A DNA stretch of 36,464 bases. It comes from Zetaproteobacteria bacterium (lineage in GTDB: Bacteria; Pseudomonadota; Zetaproteobacteria; Mariprofundales; Mariprofundaceae). Of the stretch, positions 25,774-34,470 are shown piece after piece (positions within the stretch are counted from its first letter, which is position 1; each line of letters begins with the position of its first letter). The notes below the pieces were generated by a model. The model did not search any database, was not told where the DNA came from, and saw only the letters and a program-made list of their open reading frames with translations. The position numbers were made by a program, and so were the translations under genes. Where the stretch lies: positions 1-36,464 of the forward strand of contig JAJRTX010000308.1 of NCBI GenBank assembly GCA_021545665.1, given 5' to 3'.

Positions 25774-26156
25774 GTTTTCTCCTTTACACAATTAGTACAA
25801 AGACCAAAGATCACCAGCTGGTGACCACTGATGACAAAACCTTTCTTATTTGCAGCAGCATGTTGCAGTGCTTCAATAGTTTCATGAGAAAATTCTTCAA
25901 TATGCCCACAGTCAGTACACACCATATGATCGTGATGGGATTTATCAGCTCGCTCATAACGTTTTTTATCGGCCAGTTGAATAGATTCAATCAATCCCTC
26001 TTCCGCAAGTGCGGATAGCCCCCGATAGATAGTTGCGATGCCCACTGAATGACCGGAATCAGCCAGTGCACGCGCCACAGCTTCTGCATCCCAATGAATA
26101 CTGGAAGCATTGATTAAATCTAGAATGGCTTGTCTTTGTGCTGTTAATTTCTGCAT
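25770..26156 (-). CDS. Fur-family ferric uptake regulator
   Basis: 128 residues: an N-terminal winged helix with GHSVGIATIYRGLSALAEEG (recognition helix about 37-53), and a C-terminal dimer domain with the metal motif SHHDHMVC and two Cys pairs (C80/C83 and C120/C123) for structural zinc. Fur proper is favoured over Zur or PerR by the near-consensus Fur box next to it and the FTR1 gene in the same operon. Start: the in-frame extension upstream only translates the Fur box, so the ATG at 26156 is chosen; no ribosome binding site precedes it. Overlaps the FTR1 start by 4 nt. Confidence 0.85.
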   Translation of the reverse strand: MQKLTAQRQAILDLINASSIHWDAEAVARALADSGHSVGIATIYRGLSALAEEGLIESIQLADKKRYERADKSHHDHMVCTDCGHIEEFSHETIEALQHAAANKKGFVISGHQLVIFGLCTNCVKEKT

Positions 26157-26159
26157 TAA

Positions 26160-26178
26160 GAGAATGATAATCATTATC
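26160..26178 (-). promoter_or_regulatory. Fur box
   Basis: GAGAATGATAATCATTATC on the plus strand matches the 19-bp Fur consensus (GATAATGATAATCATTATC) at 18 of 19 positions. On the coding strand a possible -35 TTGCAA and -10 TATCAT (17-nt spacer) place the -10 inside the box, so bound Fur would block RNA polymerase. It ends 4 nt before the fur ATG, implying autoregulation of the fur-FTR1 operon. Confidence 0.85.
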
Positions 26179-26271
26179 ACCATTGATTGCAATTACAATC
26201 TGGAGTTAGATCTTAATCTGAACTTGTGAAAAAATTTATAGTACTAATAGGTATAAACTCGAATACAGCCT

Positions 26272-26457
26272 CTATGTAGATGTAGTATCAGGCTCTTCTA
26301 TCATCATATTCAGGCTAAATTCTTCACGCCTGATATGAATATCCCGTGGAGCATCTATGCCAATGCGCACCTGGCCACCTTTTACATTGAGCACCTGAAC
26401 CTGAATATGATCCCCGATTGAAATCACCTCTCCTTTCTTACGTGTCAATATAAGCAT
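26272..26457 (-). CDS. csrA: Carbon storage regulator CsrA
   Basis: An RNA-binding dimeric regulator that binds GGA-containing hairpins in mRNA leaders. The 61 residues match the family, with [16 protein letters not shown] at the start, then [17 protein letters not shown], including the Arg used for RNA contact (R44). It is downstream of lysC (246 bp), a frequent arrangement in Proteobacteria. The leader holds two hairpins. Confidence 0.96.
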   Translation of the reverse strand: MLILTRKKGEVISIGDHIQVQVLNVKGGQVRIGIDAPRDIHIRREEFSLNMMIEEPDTTST

Positions 26458-26552
26458 GCAAACACCTCTCCATTTATATTAGATAGATGTAAATCAGAGA
26501 AAATGCAAGTTTTTTTTATAATCCGTTATCAGGAGAGCTGATTGTAAAACTC

Positions 26553-26632
26553 GAGAGCGGCGACTGGCTTGCTCTCTTCCCCATTCCCGCACTGGAATTC
26601 ACTCCATGGAATAATCATGCAGATCATTCCAT
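26553..26632 (-). repeat. Two hairpins in the csrA leader
   Basis: GAGAGC (26553-26558) pairs with GCTCTC (26571-26576), and ATGGAAT (26606-26612) pairs with ATTCCAT (26626-26632), extended by ATC/GAT inside after one mismatch. They lie in the 245-bp gap between lysC and csrA. They could be a lysC terminator/attenuator or a structured csrA 5' leader; there is no T-run after either. No tRNA fold is seen here. Confidence 0.4.
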
Positions 26633-26702
26633 CCCGAAAATAGACTCAAAGTGGGATCGCCATTCATTCACCCGGGGTTTTTCACTTAACTTGGGAGTCG
26701 GG

Positions 26703-27932
26703 TTAATATTCTACTGTTTCAGTATGATCCAAACCAAAGGCGTTATGCAAAGCCCGTACGGACAGTTCAATATATTTCTCTTCGATCACGACAGTAATTT
26801 TTATTTCACTGGTGGTAATCATCTGAATATTCACACCCTCTGCAGCCAATACGTCAAACATCTTTTTCGCTACACCTGCATGTGAACGCATACCCACGCC
26901 AATGACCGAAACTTTAGCTACCGTCTCATCACCCTTAACATCCCTTGCAGCCATCTCTTCACACAGACGGGACATAATGACCATTGTCCGACTATAGTCT
27001 CCACGTGGCACAGTAAAAGTAATATCGGTAAAGCCCTGCTCACTAACATTCTGTACGATCACATCGACATTAATACCTTCCTCAGCAACCGGACCGAATA
27101 CATTGGCAGCTATGCCGGGATGATCTGGAATACCCCTGATTGTAATTTTGGCTTCATCCCGATTATAGGCCACACCGGATATCACTGCTCGTTCCATTGT
27201 TTTATCCTCTTTACTCACTATTGTACCTGCTACAGGATCAAAGCTTGATCGTAAATGAATTGGCATATTGTAACGCATAGCCAATTCGACACTGCGCGCC
27301 TGCAACACCTTTGCCCCCAGCGATGCAAACTCCAGCATTTCCTCATAACTGATGCGATCCATCTTCTTAGCCTGGGCTACAATACGCGGGTCAGTGGTGT
27401 AGATTCCATCAACATCAGTATAAATACTACAGACATCAGCTTCTACAGCGACTGCCAGTGCAACTGCTGATGTATCTGATCCGCCACGCCCCAGCGTGGT
27501 GATATTTCCATCTTCATCTATACCCTGGAAACCTGTAACAACAGGGACTTCTCCCTTATGCAGGCGCTGCAAGAGATGTTCACATTTAATATGCCTGATG
27601 CGAGCTCGGGTAAAAGATCCATCAGTCTGGAAACCCGCCTGGCTGCCATTATATGAATATGCAGCAACACCACGCCGCTGCAGCTCAATAGCCAGCAGTG
27701 CAGCACTGACCTGTTCACCCGTAGACAATACAGCATCCAGTTCACGCTCAGCAGGAAATTCTGACATTGCTGTAGCCAGAGCCAGTAGCTTGTTAGTTTC
27801 ACCACTCATCGCAGAAACAACTACAGCAACCTCATTCCCGCGTTCGAGTTCAGCTTGTACAATATCTGCAGTAGCACGGATTCGCTCAGGATTTCCGACA
27901 GAGGTGCCTCCGAATTTTTGTACAATGCGCAT
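26703..27932 (-). CDS. lysC: Aspartate kinase
   Basis: Phosphorylates aspartate, the entry step to Lys, Thr, Met and diaminopimelate. The 409 residues fit the single-function class: the kinase domain starts with VQKFGGTSVGNPERI, includes TTLGRGGSDTSAVALA and DVDGIYTTDPRIV, and is followed by two ACT domains from about 265 (GIPDHPGIAANVFG and MRSHAGVAKKMFDVL). The start shares one base with the exbD stop (TGATG), with AGGAAGG upstream. The location directly after exbBD is unusual but close spacing suggests one transcript. Confidence 0.96.
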   Translation of the reverse strand: MRIVQKFGGTSVGNPERIRATADIVQAELERGNEVAVVVSAMSGETNKLLALATAMSEFPAERELDAVLSTGEQVSAALLAIELQRRGVAAYSYNGSQAGFQTDGSFTRARIRHIKCEHLLQRLHKGEVPVVTGFQGIDEDGNITTLGRGGSDTSAVALAVAVEADVCSIYTDVDGIYTTDPRIVAQAKKMDRISYEEMLEFASLGAKVLQARSVELAMRYNMPIHLRSSFDPVAGTIVSKEDKTMERAVISGVAYNRDEAKITIRGIPDHPGIAANVFGPVAEEGINVDVIVQNVSEQGFTDITFTVPRGDYSRTMVIMSRLCEEMAARDVKGDETVAKVSVIGVGMRSHAGVAKKMFDVLAAEGVNIQMITTSEIKITVVIEEKYIELSVRALHNAFGLDHTETVEY

Positions 27933-28354
27933 CAGCGGCCTTCCTCATTAGTTCCTTCAGTGACTGTGGCAATACCAATTTTAACCAAGTCCAGACCGTG
28001 TAGCGTATCAAGTACAAAAACGACCCGTTTATGCCTGGTATCGGCATCAGCACGCAAAACGACGCGCATATTCGAATCACCATGAGAAACATTCAGAATG
28101 CGTTTTCGCAAATCCTTATCCGTAACGGCTTCATCCTGAACATACAACTGTCCACTGGCATTAATACTGATGGTGAGTTGTTTGACTTCCGTCTGATCAG
28201 TTGTTGCGTGGCTGGATGGAAGTTCCAGTTTTAAGCTGGATGAAACACTAAAGCTTGTCGACACCATAAAGAAAATCAGCATCAGAAAAACGACATCCAC
28301 CAGTGGCGTAATATCCACCAGAAGATCGCTACGCTTTTTTTGGCGCAGCTTCAC
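27932..28354 (-). CDS. exbD: Biopolymer transport protein ExbD/TolR
   Basis: 140 residues: a cytoplasmic tail rich in basic residues, one membrane helix with DITPLVDVVFLMLIFFMV (the conserved proton-coupling Asp in LVD), and a periplasmic domain. With ExbB it converts proton motive force to mechanical work for TonB or Tol-type partners. It overlaps exbB by 4 nt. TolB, TonB or Pal are not in the window, so TolR versus ExbD cannot be decided. Confidence 0.92.
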   Translation of the reverse strand: MKLRQKKRSDLLVDITPLVDVVFLMLIFFMVSTSFSVSSSLKLELPSSHATTDQTEVKQLTISINASGQLYVQDEAVTDKDLRKRILNVSHGDSNMRVVLRADADTRHKRVVFVLDTLHGLDLVKIGIATVTEGTNEEGR

Positions 28355-28959
28355 TCGCGCTCGCCTTTAAGCAATTCGACAAAGCGCAGTGCATGTTGCT
28401 CAATTTCAAGCACAAAACGATCAACCCGTGATTCGTAAAAACGATAAGCGACCAGTGAAGGGATGGCCACAGAAAGACCAAAAGCCGTCGTATTCAGAGC
28501 CTTGGAAATACCCCCGGCAAGCACATCCGCCTTGCCTACGCCAACCAGAGAAATCTGCTGAAACACTTCAATCATGCCTATTACCGTCCCGAGCAGCCCC
28601 AGTAACGGCGCAGTAGCGGCAATGACACCCAGCACACCGATAAAGCGATCCATGTGCGCCACTTCCTGCCGTCCTTCCTCCTCAAGAATTTCCTTCAGAA
28701 CAGCACGTTTGACGCCCCGGTTATTCAATGAAATCCATAAAATCCGGCTCATGGCTGTGTTATTTTGCTGACATACCCGCATCGCCTCTTCAACATGACC
28801 AGCACGCACTTCAGCTTCTATTTTCTGAACATCAGCCAACGGTATCACAATCGAACGGCGCAAACTCCAGGCTCGCTCGAAAATTATTGTCAGTGCCAGA
28901 ATAGATGCAGCCAGTATAAGATACATTACTGCGCCACCCTGCTGGATGAATTCAATCAC
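28351..28959 (-). CDS. exbB: MotA/TolQ/ExbB proton channel protein
   Basis: 202 residues with three membrane segments (about 11-28, 107-130, 150-172). The second shows the family signature APLLGLLGTVIGMIEVFQQI, and the third ALNTTAFGLSVAIPSLVAYR. It is the pore partner of ExbD, coded immediately downstream with a 4-nt overlap. This is the ordinary housekeeping-type pair, in contrast with the vWA-linked set at 10099-12864. Confidence 0.93.
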   Translation of the reverse strand: MIEFIQQGGAVMYLILAASILALTIIFERAWSLRRSIVIPLADVQKIEAEVRAGHVEEAMRVCQQNNTAMSRILWISLNNRGVKRAVLKEILEEEGRQEVAHMDRFIGVLGVIAATAPLLGLLGTVIGMIEVFQQISLVGVGKADVLAGGISKALNTTAFGLSVAIPSLVAYRFYESRVDRFVLEIEQHALRFVELLKGERE

Positions 28960-29035
28960 TTATGCCTCCATGCGTAACAGCCAATACCGCCACGTTCCAC
29001 TATCTACTTTTTTGATCAGTCGGGCGATATTATGG

Positions 29036-29059
29036 TGATGACTGTAACCAAAGTCATCA
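29036..29059 (-). repeat. Hairpin downstream of comEC
   Basis: TGATGACT (29036-29043) and AGTCATCA (29052-29059) form a perfect 8-bp stem with an 8-nt loop in the 110-bp gap between the comEC stop and the exbB start. It could end comEC transcription, although no immediate T-run follows on the coding strand. Confidence 0.4.
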
Positions 29060-29069
29060 TCGCACCCTT

Positions 29070-31499
29070 TCACAGGACATCAAGCCCTGTTGCCATATTG
29101 CGACGATTCCCGGTTTCCTCTTGCCATTGCGTAATTTCCGGTGAGCTGCCCGGTTGCTGCCAACGTACTATCACTGCACCATTTGCCGTGTTGTAGACAT
29201 TAGCTCCGACAGCTTTATAGCGATTCACAACTTCTGTTTTGGGAAAACCATAATGATTGCCAAATCCTGTTTGAGCAACGGCGAGTGCAGGCAACAAACT
29301 ACGCACAAATTCAGGCTGGCTCGATGTCGTACTGCCATGATGCGGTATCAGCATAGCATTAACGCTTCCAATATCTTTCTTCAGCAACTGTTTCTCTACA
29401 ACTGCTTCTATGTCACCCGGCCAGAACAGACGAAACTGGTCAGGCAACTTCACGGTCACAACGAGAGATGAATTATTATCATTGGATGGAGCATGGAAAC
29501 GTAGTGGCCACAGCACAGTTAATTCTACCTGACCTGCATGAGCAGCCAAAAACCGGCGATCTCCCTGTGCAAGCCAATGGATAGCAATATGGTTCTTTTC
29601 AGCATAAGACAGAATAGCTTTCACACGGGCATCAGAACGAGCTGAAGGCACATCAGGCAGCCATATCTGGCCGATTTTATTCACATGTTGCAGTAGTGAT
29701 AGCGCACCGCCCAGATGATCCGATTGCGCATGTGAAAGCACCAGCACATCGACATGTGTGATGCCCATGCTGCGCAGACCCGATGCGACAGTTGTGCCAC
29801 CGTTGAAGCGGCTACCCCATCGTCCCGGTGCATCCACAACAATCACCTGATTACCAGGTAACAATAATGTTGATGATGCACCCTGACCCACATCCCAGAT
29901 GATCCAGCCTGGCGTGGCCACATTCCGTTCAGTCATAACCAGGAACAGAAATGCAGCCAGCACCAGTGACAGTCCGCAACCTGCCCTGAACTTTTTCCCC
30001 AGCCAGAGTTGCCAGCCTACCCACAGCATGCCGACCATATATAACAAACCCTGCCAAACTGGCGGCTTGATGCTCCATATCTGTCCGGCAGGCAATGCAG
30101 TAAACCAGTTCAGAATATTCAAGCCCAGATGAATCGCAGCTCCGCCCCACTGCATCAATATTTCAGCCGCAGTATTCAGACCGCATAAGGCAGCAAGCTC
30201 AGCCATTAAACCCAAAGGCATCACCAGCAGGCCATATAAAGGCACAAGAATGAGATTTGCAGGCAAACTGTACACAGGTACACGACCGAAGGTCGAAACA
30301 ATCATTGGCAATGTTGCCAGCGTGGCCAGACCAGAAACCCATACCAGCACCTTCAATGCAGAAGTCAGGCGCAAGCTGGATGCCTGAGTCTCGCTTATAT
30401 TCGAGTTCCCACTCCACAAAAGAATGGCTGATGTCGCCGTAAATGAAAGCCATAATGAGAGTGATGCAATAGCCGAAGGATCAAAAATCAGAATCAGTGC
30501 CAGAGCTGCCAACATAGTATTGACTGGCTGTGTACGCGAAGCCAGCCACCATGCCAGCACAGCTGCCGCCAACATCAGCGCTGAACGGATGGCAGGTAGC
30601 GGCCAGCCGGCCAGCGTAGCGTAAGAAAATGCTGCGGCAAAACCGCCTGCCAGAGCCAGAGTCCACACTGGCAGCCTGACGATCCAGACCTCAAACCGGG
30701 TCAACAACCACCAGACCAAAGCAAACACCCAGGCCGCAACCATACCTACATGCATGCCGGAAATGGCCAATAAATGTGCTGTTCCAGTGGCAGAAAATAC
30801 TGTGTTGACTTCTGCGTTGACCTGGCCTCGTTCCCCCATAAGAACAGCACCCAGAACTGCCGCCTCACCACCCTGAATATTGCCAATGGCATCCCGAATA
30901 CGCTGGCGCGCCGATTCCAGCCATGACATCGAACTATCCGTGATTTCCACTCTTCCCTTAACACTGCCGATCAAAGCGATATGACGGTCAAAACACCAGG
31001 CTTTATAATCGAATGCGCCGGGATTTATATGGTTGCGTGGTTGATGCCATTTTACCAGAGCATGAATACTATTCCCGGCCATCAGTTTTGCCTGTTGCAA
31101 CTGGCGGGAGCCATGCAGATAAAGCAAGGCCATACCAGGCAGTCTCCGGCTGTTTCCATCAACAATATGACTCAATAATAAACGGGTATATGTGGAGCTA
31201 TGCTCGACATGCTCAATCTGAGCAGTCACCAATATACTCTGGCCCAGCCAATGTTCATCCACGCGCATCTGCCTTGCATCCAGTAACAGATCAGCACCCC
31301 CCCACAGAACTCCCAGAGCCAGTATCAGAGCTACTGCTCTCTGTCGTCGCAACATCAACAAAACAAAGCCTGTGAGGAACACACCAATTGCCGTGCTAAT
31401 GCCCAGCATATCAGTGCGTGCCAAAGCCAAACCTGCCGTCCACGCCGCCACCGGCCACAACAATGGTAATCGCTGAATATTAAGCGGTTGCATACTCAT
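29070..31499 (-). CDS. comEC: ComEC/Rec2 DNA uptake channel protein
   Basis: 809 residues in three parts: an N-terminal DUF4131-like region with two membrane helices and a beta domain (1-200), a central multi-helix Competence domain (about 220-500) with AISGMHVGMVAAWVFAL, and a C-terminal metallo-beta-lactamase-like domain (about 535-790) with DVGQGASSTLLL and VLSHAQSDHLGGALSLL. It forms the inner-membrane channel for single-stranded DNA in natural transformation. It starts 31 nt after ribD; ATGs at 31499 and 31493 are both possible and neither has a strong ribosome binding site. Confidence 0.94.
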   Translation of the reverse strand: MSMQPLNIQRLPLLWPVAAWTAGLALARTDMLGISTAIGVFLTGFVLLMLRRQRAVALILALGVLWGGADLLLDARQMRVDEHWLGQSILVTAQIEHVEHSSTYTRLLLSHIVDGNSRRLPGMALLYLHGSRQLQQAKLMAGNSIHALVKWHQPRNHINPGAFDYKAWCFDRHIALIGSVKGRVEITDSSMSWLESARQRIRDAIGNIQGGEAAVLGAVLMGERGQVNAEVNTVFSATGTAHLLAISGMHVGMVAAWVFALVWWLLTRFEVWIVRLPVWTLALAGGFAAAFSYATLAGWPLPAIRSALMLAAAVLAWWLASRTQPVNTMLAALALILIFDPSAIASLSLWLSFTATSAILLWSGNSNISETQASSLRLTSALKVLVWVSGLATLATLPMIVSTFGRVPVYSLPANLILVPLYGLLVMPLGLMAELAALCGLNTAAEILMQWGGAAIHLGLNILNWFTALPAGQIWSIKPPVWQGLLYMVGMLWVGWQLWLGKKFRAGCGLSLVLAAFLFLVMTERNVATPGWIIWDVGQGASSTLLLPGNQVIVVDAPGRWGSRFNGGTTVASGLRSMGITHVDVLVLSHAQSDHLGGALSLLQHVNKIGQIWLPDVPSARSDARVKAILSYAEKNHIAIHWLAQGDRRFLAAHAGQVELTVLWPLRFHAPSNDNNSSLVVTVKLPDQFRLFWPGDIEAVVEKQLLKKDIGSVNAMLIPHHGSTTSSQPEFVRSLLPALAVAQTGFGNHYGFPKTEVVNRYKAVGANVYNTANGAVIVRWQQPGSSPEITQWQEETGNRRNMATGLDVL

Positions 31500-31530
31500 G
31501 GCACTATTGACATGAGTATCTGTCCGGCTC

Positions 31531-32613
31531 TCAACCGGGATAAACTATGCGACCGCGAATCATGTGATCATCACCCAGTTTTCGCCGTTTGATATCGGCA
31601 AGCAGAATGGCCTGTGGTATGGTTTCAGCACCAACTCCGGCCAGCAAAGAAACGGCATCACGCCCGCCGATCAAAATGGGAGCCTGATAGAGCACCAACT
31701 CATTGGTAAGTTGGGCCTCAAAGAAAGAAGCATTCAGTTCCCCACCGCCTTCAAGCAGCAACTGCAAATATCCATCACCGGCCAGATGCTGCAAAACTGC
31801 AGTCAGGTTGTTAGCGTGCCCGACCTCAACCCCGGCATCAAGCCAGGCTTGTATATGCTTGTTAACGTTGTACACGTAAAAACGTGTCGGTGCTTCATCG
31901 GATAATAGGTTGCATTCCGGGAAAAACGGCGGCATTTCAAAACATAAAACAACGCGTAACGGCACATCCCCTTTCTGTCTGGCATCGCGCACGGTTAATG
32001 TTGGATTATCATGAGTCAGCGTGCCTGCACCAATAATAATCGCATCACTTTCGGCCCGCAGGCCGTGCGCATGCTGCCGTGATTCCACACCGGAAATCCA
32101 TTGTGAATGGCCCGTGCGGGTGGCCAGCTTGCCATCCAGCGAAATCGCCGCCTTGCCTATGACATAGGGGTATCCGGTTCGGACATAATGGAAAAACGGC
32201 ACATTCAGAGCATCCGCCTGTTCAGCCAGCACACCGGCAGTCACTTCCAGTCCGCTGTGATCGGACAATACTTTGCCGCCACCAGCCATCTGCGGATTGG
32301 GATCGGATGAAGCATAAACAACAGTGCGAATACCCGCCTGTAAAATCGCTTCGGTACAGGCCGGAGTACGACCTTGTGCGGCACACGGTTCCAGCGTCAC
32401 ATAAAGAGTGGCGCCTTTCGCCTGATCTCCGGCATTTTCCAGGGCAATGACTTCGGCATGAGCCTCACCAGCCCGCTTATGCCAGCCTTCACCAACCACT
32501 ACATCGTCTTTCACTACCACCGCACCCACACGCGGATTCGGGTGTGTCGTGCCAATGCCCTTTTTCGCCAGCTTGATGGCCAGCTTCATCCATATTTCGT
32601 GTTCTTCGCCCAC
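31531..32613 (-). CDS. ribD: Riboflavin biosynthesis deaminase/reductase
   Basis: A bifunctional enzyme acting on 2,5-diamino-6-ribosylamino-4(3H)-pyrimidinone 5'-phosphate. The N-terminal zinc deaminase (about 1-145) shows HAEVIAL and PCAAQGRTPACTEAI (His and two Cys zinc ligands), and the C-terminal NADPH-dependent reductase (about 150-360) shows GKAAISLDGKLATRTGHSQW and LLLEGGGELNASFF. The start is a GTG at 32613 with AGAGG 6 nt upstream. It is probably co-transcribed with comEC. Confidence 0.94.
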   Translation of the reverse strand: MGEEHEIWMKLAIKLAKKGIGTTHPNPRVGAVVVKDDVVVGEGWHKRAGEAHAEVIALENAGDQAKGATLYVTLEPCAAQGRTPACTEAILQAGIRTVVYASSDPNPQMAGGGKVLSDHSGLEVTAGVLAEQADALNVPFFHYVRTGYPYVIGKAAISLDGKLATRTGHSQWISGVESRQHAHGLRAESDAIIIGAGTLTHDNPTLTVRDARQKGDVPLRVVLCFEMPPFFPECNLLSDEAPTRFYVYNVNKHIQAWLDAGVEVGHANNLTAVLQHLAGDGYLQLLLEGGGELNASFFEAQLTNELVLYQAPILIGGRDAVSLLAGVGAETIPQAILLADIKRRKLGDDHMIRGRIVYPG

Positions 32614-32778
32614 AGTGTCCTCTCTACCAAATTCAGAGATTTAAAGCTGGCAATTTCCTTCCTGCAAATCAAGGCATAATCCTTGTTGGTCATGAAGAGT
32701 TTGTCAGAAGGCCAGACGGGCCAAAGGGTTGCGGCATGCGCCATATATCAATGCCGGACCTTGGGATACACTTCGGCC

Positions 32779-33543
32779 ATGCTTATTGTCATCTCGCCAG
32801 CTAAAAAACTGGATTACAAAACCCCAGCCCCGGTTTCTGATTACACACAGCCGGATCATCTGGACAGAGCTTCCGAACTGATCGACGTGATGTCTCAGAA
32901 AGACAGCTTCGAGATTGCCGATCTAATGAAGTTATCCATGAACCTGGCCGACCTGAATATGCAGCGTTATCAGGATTGGCACACCCCGTTCACCCCCGAT
33001 AATGCCAAACAGGCGCTGTTCGCCTTCACCGGTGATGTCTTTCAGGGCATGGATACAGGTTCGCTAAACCCTGACGATCTAAGCTTTGCCCAGCATCACC
33101 TGCGTATCATGTCCGGTCTTTACGGCATTCTGCGTCCACTCGATCTGATGCAAGCCTACCGCCTGGAAATGGGCACCAGGCTAACCACCGATTATGGCCG
33201 CAACCTCTACGAATTCTGGGGCAATACGATCACCCATACGATCAACGATGCCCTGACCGCGCAGGACGATGATATCCTAATCAATCTGGCCTCAAACGAA
33301 TATTTCAAATCCATCAACCTCGGCGAACTCAAAGGCCGCATCGTCACGCCGGTTTTCAAAGAATACCGCAAAGGTGCCTACCGCATCATCAGCTTCAACG
33401 CCAAAAAAGCCCGTGGCTACATGAGCCGCTTTATCATCAAAAATCGCCTGACCAATCCCGAAGAGATCAAAACCTTCGATGTCGCCGACTATGCCTTCAA
33501 CCCTGACCTTTCCTCATCCACTGAGTTCGTTTTTACCCGATAA
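32779..33543 (+). CDS. yaaA: Peroxide stress protein YaaA (DUF328)
   Basis: 254 residues matching E. coli YaaA along the whole length: MLIVISPAKKLDYKTPAPVS at the start, FTGDVFQGMD, HLRIMSGLYGILRPLDLMQ, YRLEMGTRL, NLASNEYFKS and ISFNAKKARGYMSRFII at the end. In E. coli it lowers free iron and protects from Fenton damage during H2O2 stress. The frame is open upstream to 32683, but homology decides for the ATG at 32779. Its last 160 bp are repeated at 34219-34378, on the far side of a toxin-antitoxin pair. Confidence 0.93.
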   Translation: MLIVISPAKKLDYKTPAPVSDYTQPDHLDRASELIDVMSQKDSFEIADLMKLSMNLADLNMQRYQDWHTPFTPDNAKQALFAFTGDVFQGMDTGSLNPDDLSFAQHHLRIMSGLYGILRPLDLMQAYRLEMGTRLTTDYGRNLYEFWGNTITHTINDALTAQDDDILINLASNEYFKSINLGELKGRIVTPVFKEYRKGAYRIISFNAKKARGYMSRFIIKNRLTNPEEIKTFDVADYAFNPDLSSSTEFVFTR

Positions 33544-33611
33544 ACCAGTAGATGCCGACCCTACAGGCTCAAGAATAAATATTATCCATAGCCTGTTTGC
33601 ATACTTTGTAT

Positions 33612-33630
33612 TACAATGCATGCATATGTA
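33612..33630 (+). promoter_or_regulatory. Probable operator of the toxin-antitoxin pair
   Basis: A perfect 10-bp palindrome ATGCATGCAT (33616-33625), flanked by TACA on the left and TGTA one base further out on the right, lies just before the AAGGAG and the antitoxin ATG. Ribbon-helix-helix antitoxins commonly repress their own operons at such sites. Confidence 0.5.
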
Positions 33631-33645
33631 TTAAGGAGAATGCCC

Positions 33646-33918
33646 ATGGGTATCACCAGCGTTCGCATCCAGCCAAATCTTTCAGATCGCCTTGAAAAGG
33701 TGGCAAGCTCACTTCACCGATCTAAAAGTTCCATTATCAATCAGGCCGTTGAGGAGTTTCTTGACCATCAACAGCAGGAGCAACAGCGCTGGCAGGAGAC
33801 GCTTGAAGCGCTTGAGTCTGTTCGCCATGGACAGGTTGTGTCGGGAGAAGCCACTCATGAATGGCTCGAAAGCTGGGGAACGGATCAGGAATTATCTGCA
33901 CCCAAAGCAGGACAATGA
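33646..33918 (+). CDS. CopG/RHH-type antitoxin
   Basis: 90 residues: an N-terminal ribbon-helix-helix DNA-binding domain (GITSVRIQPNLSDRLEKVAS, then HRSKSSIINQAVEEFL) and a C-terminal helical, acidic tail that would wrap the toxin. It neutralises the ParE-like toxin and probably represses the operon. The frame extends 10 codons upstream, but AAGGAG at 33632-33637 is too close to the ATG at 33640 and fits the ATG at 33646. It overlaps the toxin start by 4 nt. Confidence 0.88.
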   Translation: MGITSVRIQPNLSDRLEKVASSLHRSKSSIINQAVEEFLDHQQQEQQRWQETLEALESVRHGQVVSGEATHEWLESWGTDQELSAPKAGQ

Positions 33919-34199
33919 CTCAGCTCATCTATACGCAGGAAGCCATCGCTGATTTACAGCGCCTGCGTGAATTCATCGCTGAGAAGAACCCGTCATCGGC
34001 ACAGCGGATTGCACGGGAACTGATTCACCGTATCAGACAACTAGAACAAATGCCCATGATGGGAAAACCTGTCACCTCGGCACCTGACCCTGAAGTTATT
34101 CGTGAAATGGTGTTTGGAAATTACACCGTTCGCTACGCAAGTCACAGCAACACCATCGCTATCCTGAGAATCTGGCACCACTACGAAAACCGCATCTAA
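33915..34199 (+). CDS. RelE/ParE-family toxin
   Basis: 94 residues of the ParE/RelE superfamily: LIYTQEAIADLQRLREFIAE at the N terminus, the RIRQLEQMPMMGKP segment, and the final strands VIREMVFGNYTVRY and ILRIWHHYENRI. The pattern fits ParE-type gyrase poisons better than ribosome-dependent RelE, but this is not certain. The ATG overlaps the antitoxin stop (ATGA), so it is made after the antitoxin. Confidence 0.88.
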   Translation: MTQLIYTQEAIADLQRLREFIAEKNPSSAQRIARELIHRIRQLEQMPMMGKPVTSAPDPEVIREMVFGNYTVRYASHSNTIAILRIWHHYENRI

Positions 34200-34218
34200 C
34201 CTGTTCAGCCCAATAGCA

Positions 34219-34378
34219 CATCATCAGCTTCAACGCCAAAAAAGCACGCGCTTACATGAGCCGCTTCATCATCGAAAATCGCCTGTCCAACCCCGAAGAA
34301 ATCAAAGCCTTCGATGTCGCCGACTATACCTTCAATCCTGACCTTTCATCATCCACCGAGTTCGTTTTCACCCGCTAA
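34219..34378 (+). pseudogene. Orphan 3' end of a second yaaA allele
   Basis: 160 bp, without gaps, that align with the last 160 bp of yaaA (33384-33543) with about 16 differences (roughly 90% identity), ending in the same stop position. Most differences are silent or conservative, e.g. SRFIIENRLSNPEEIKAF versus SRFIIKNRLTNPEEIKTF, so this piece evolved under selection as part of a functional gene and then lost its 5' part. Together with the intact gene it brackets the toxin-antitoxin pair. Confidence 0.9.
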
Positions 34379-34470
34379 CCCCCAGCTTCATAAGAGTTCA
34401 GAGCCGAGTTTTCCTTGTGATAGCCTCAATATCCAATATCATGGAATCCAAGGGTGAAAAAAGGAGAGTA

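Noticed and set aside
21650..26457. Complete EfeUOB iron uptake operon
   Set aside because: Only the FTR1/EfeU-type permease is present; no EfeO or EfeB gene adjoins it.
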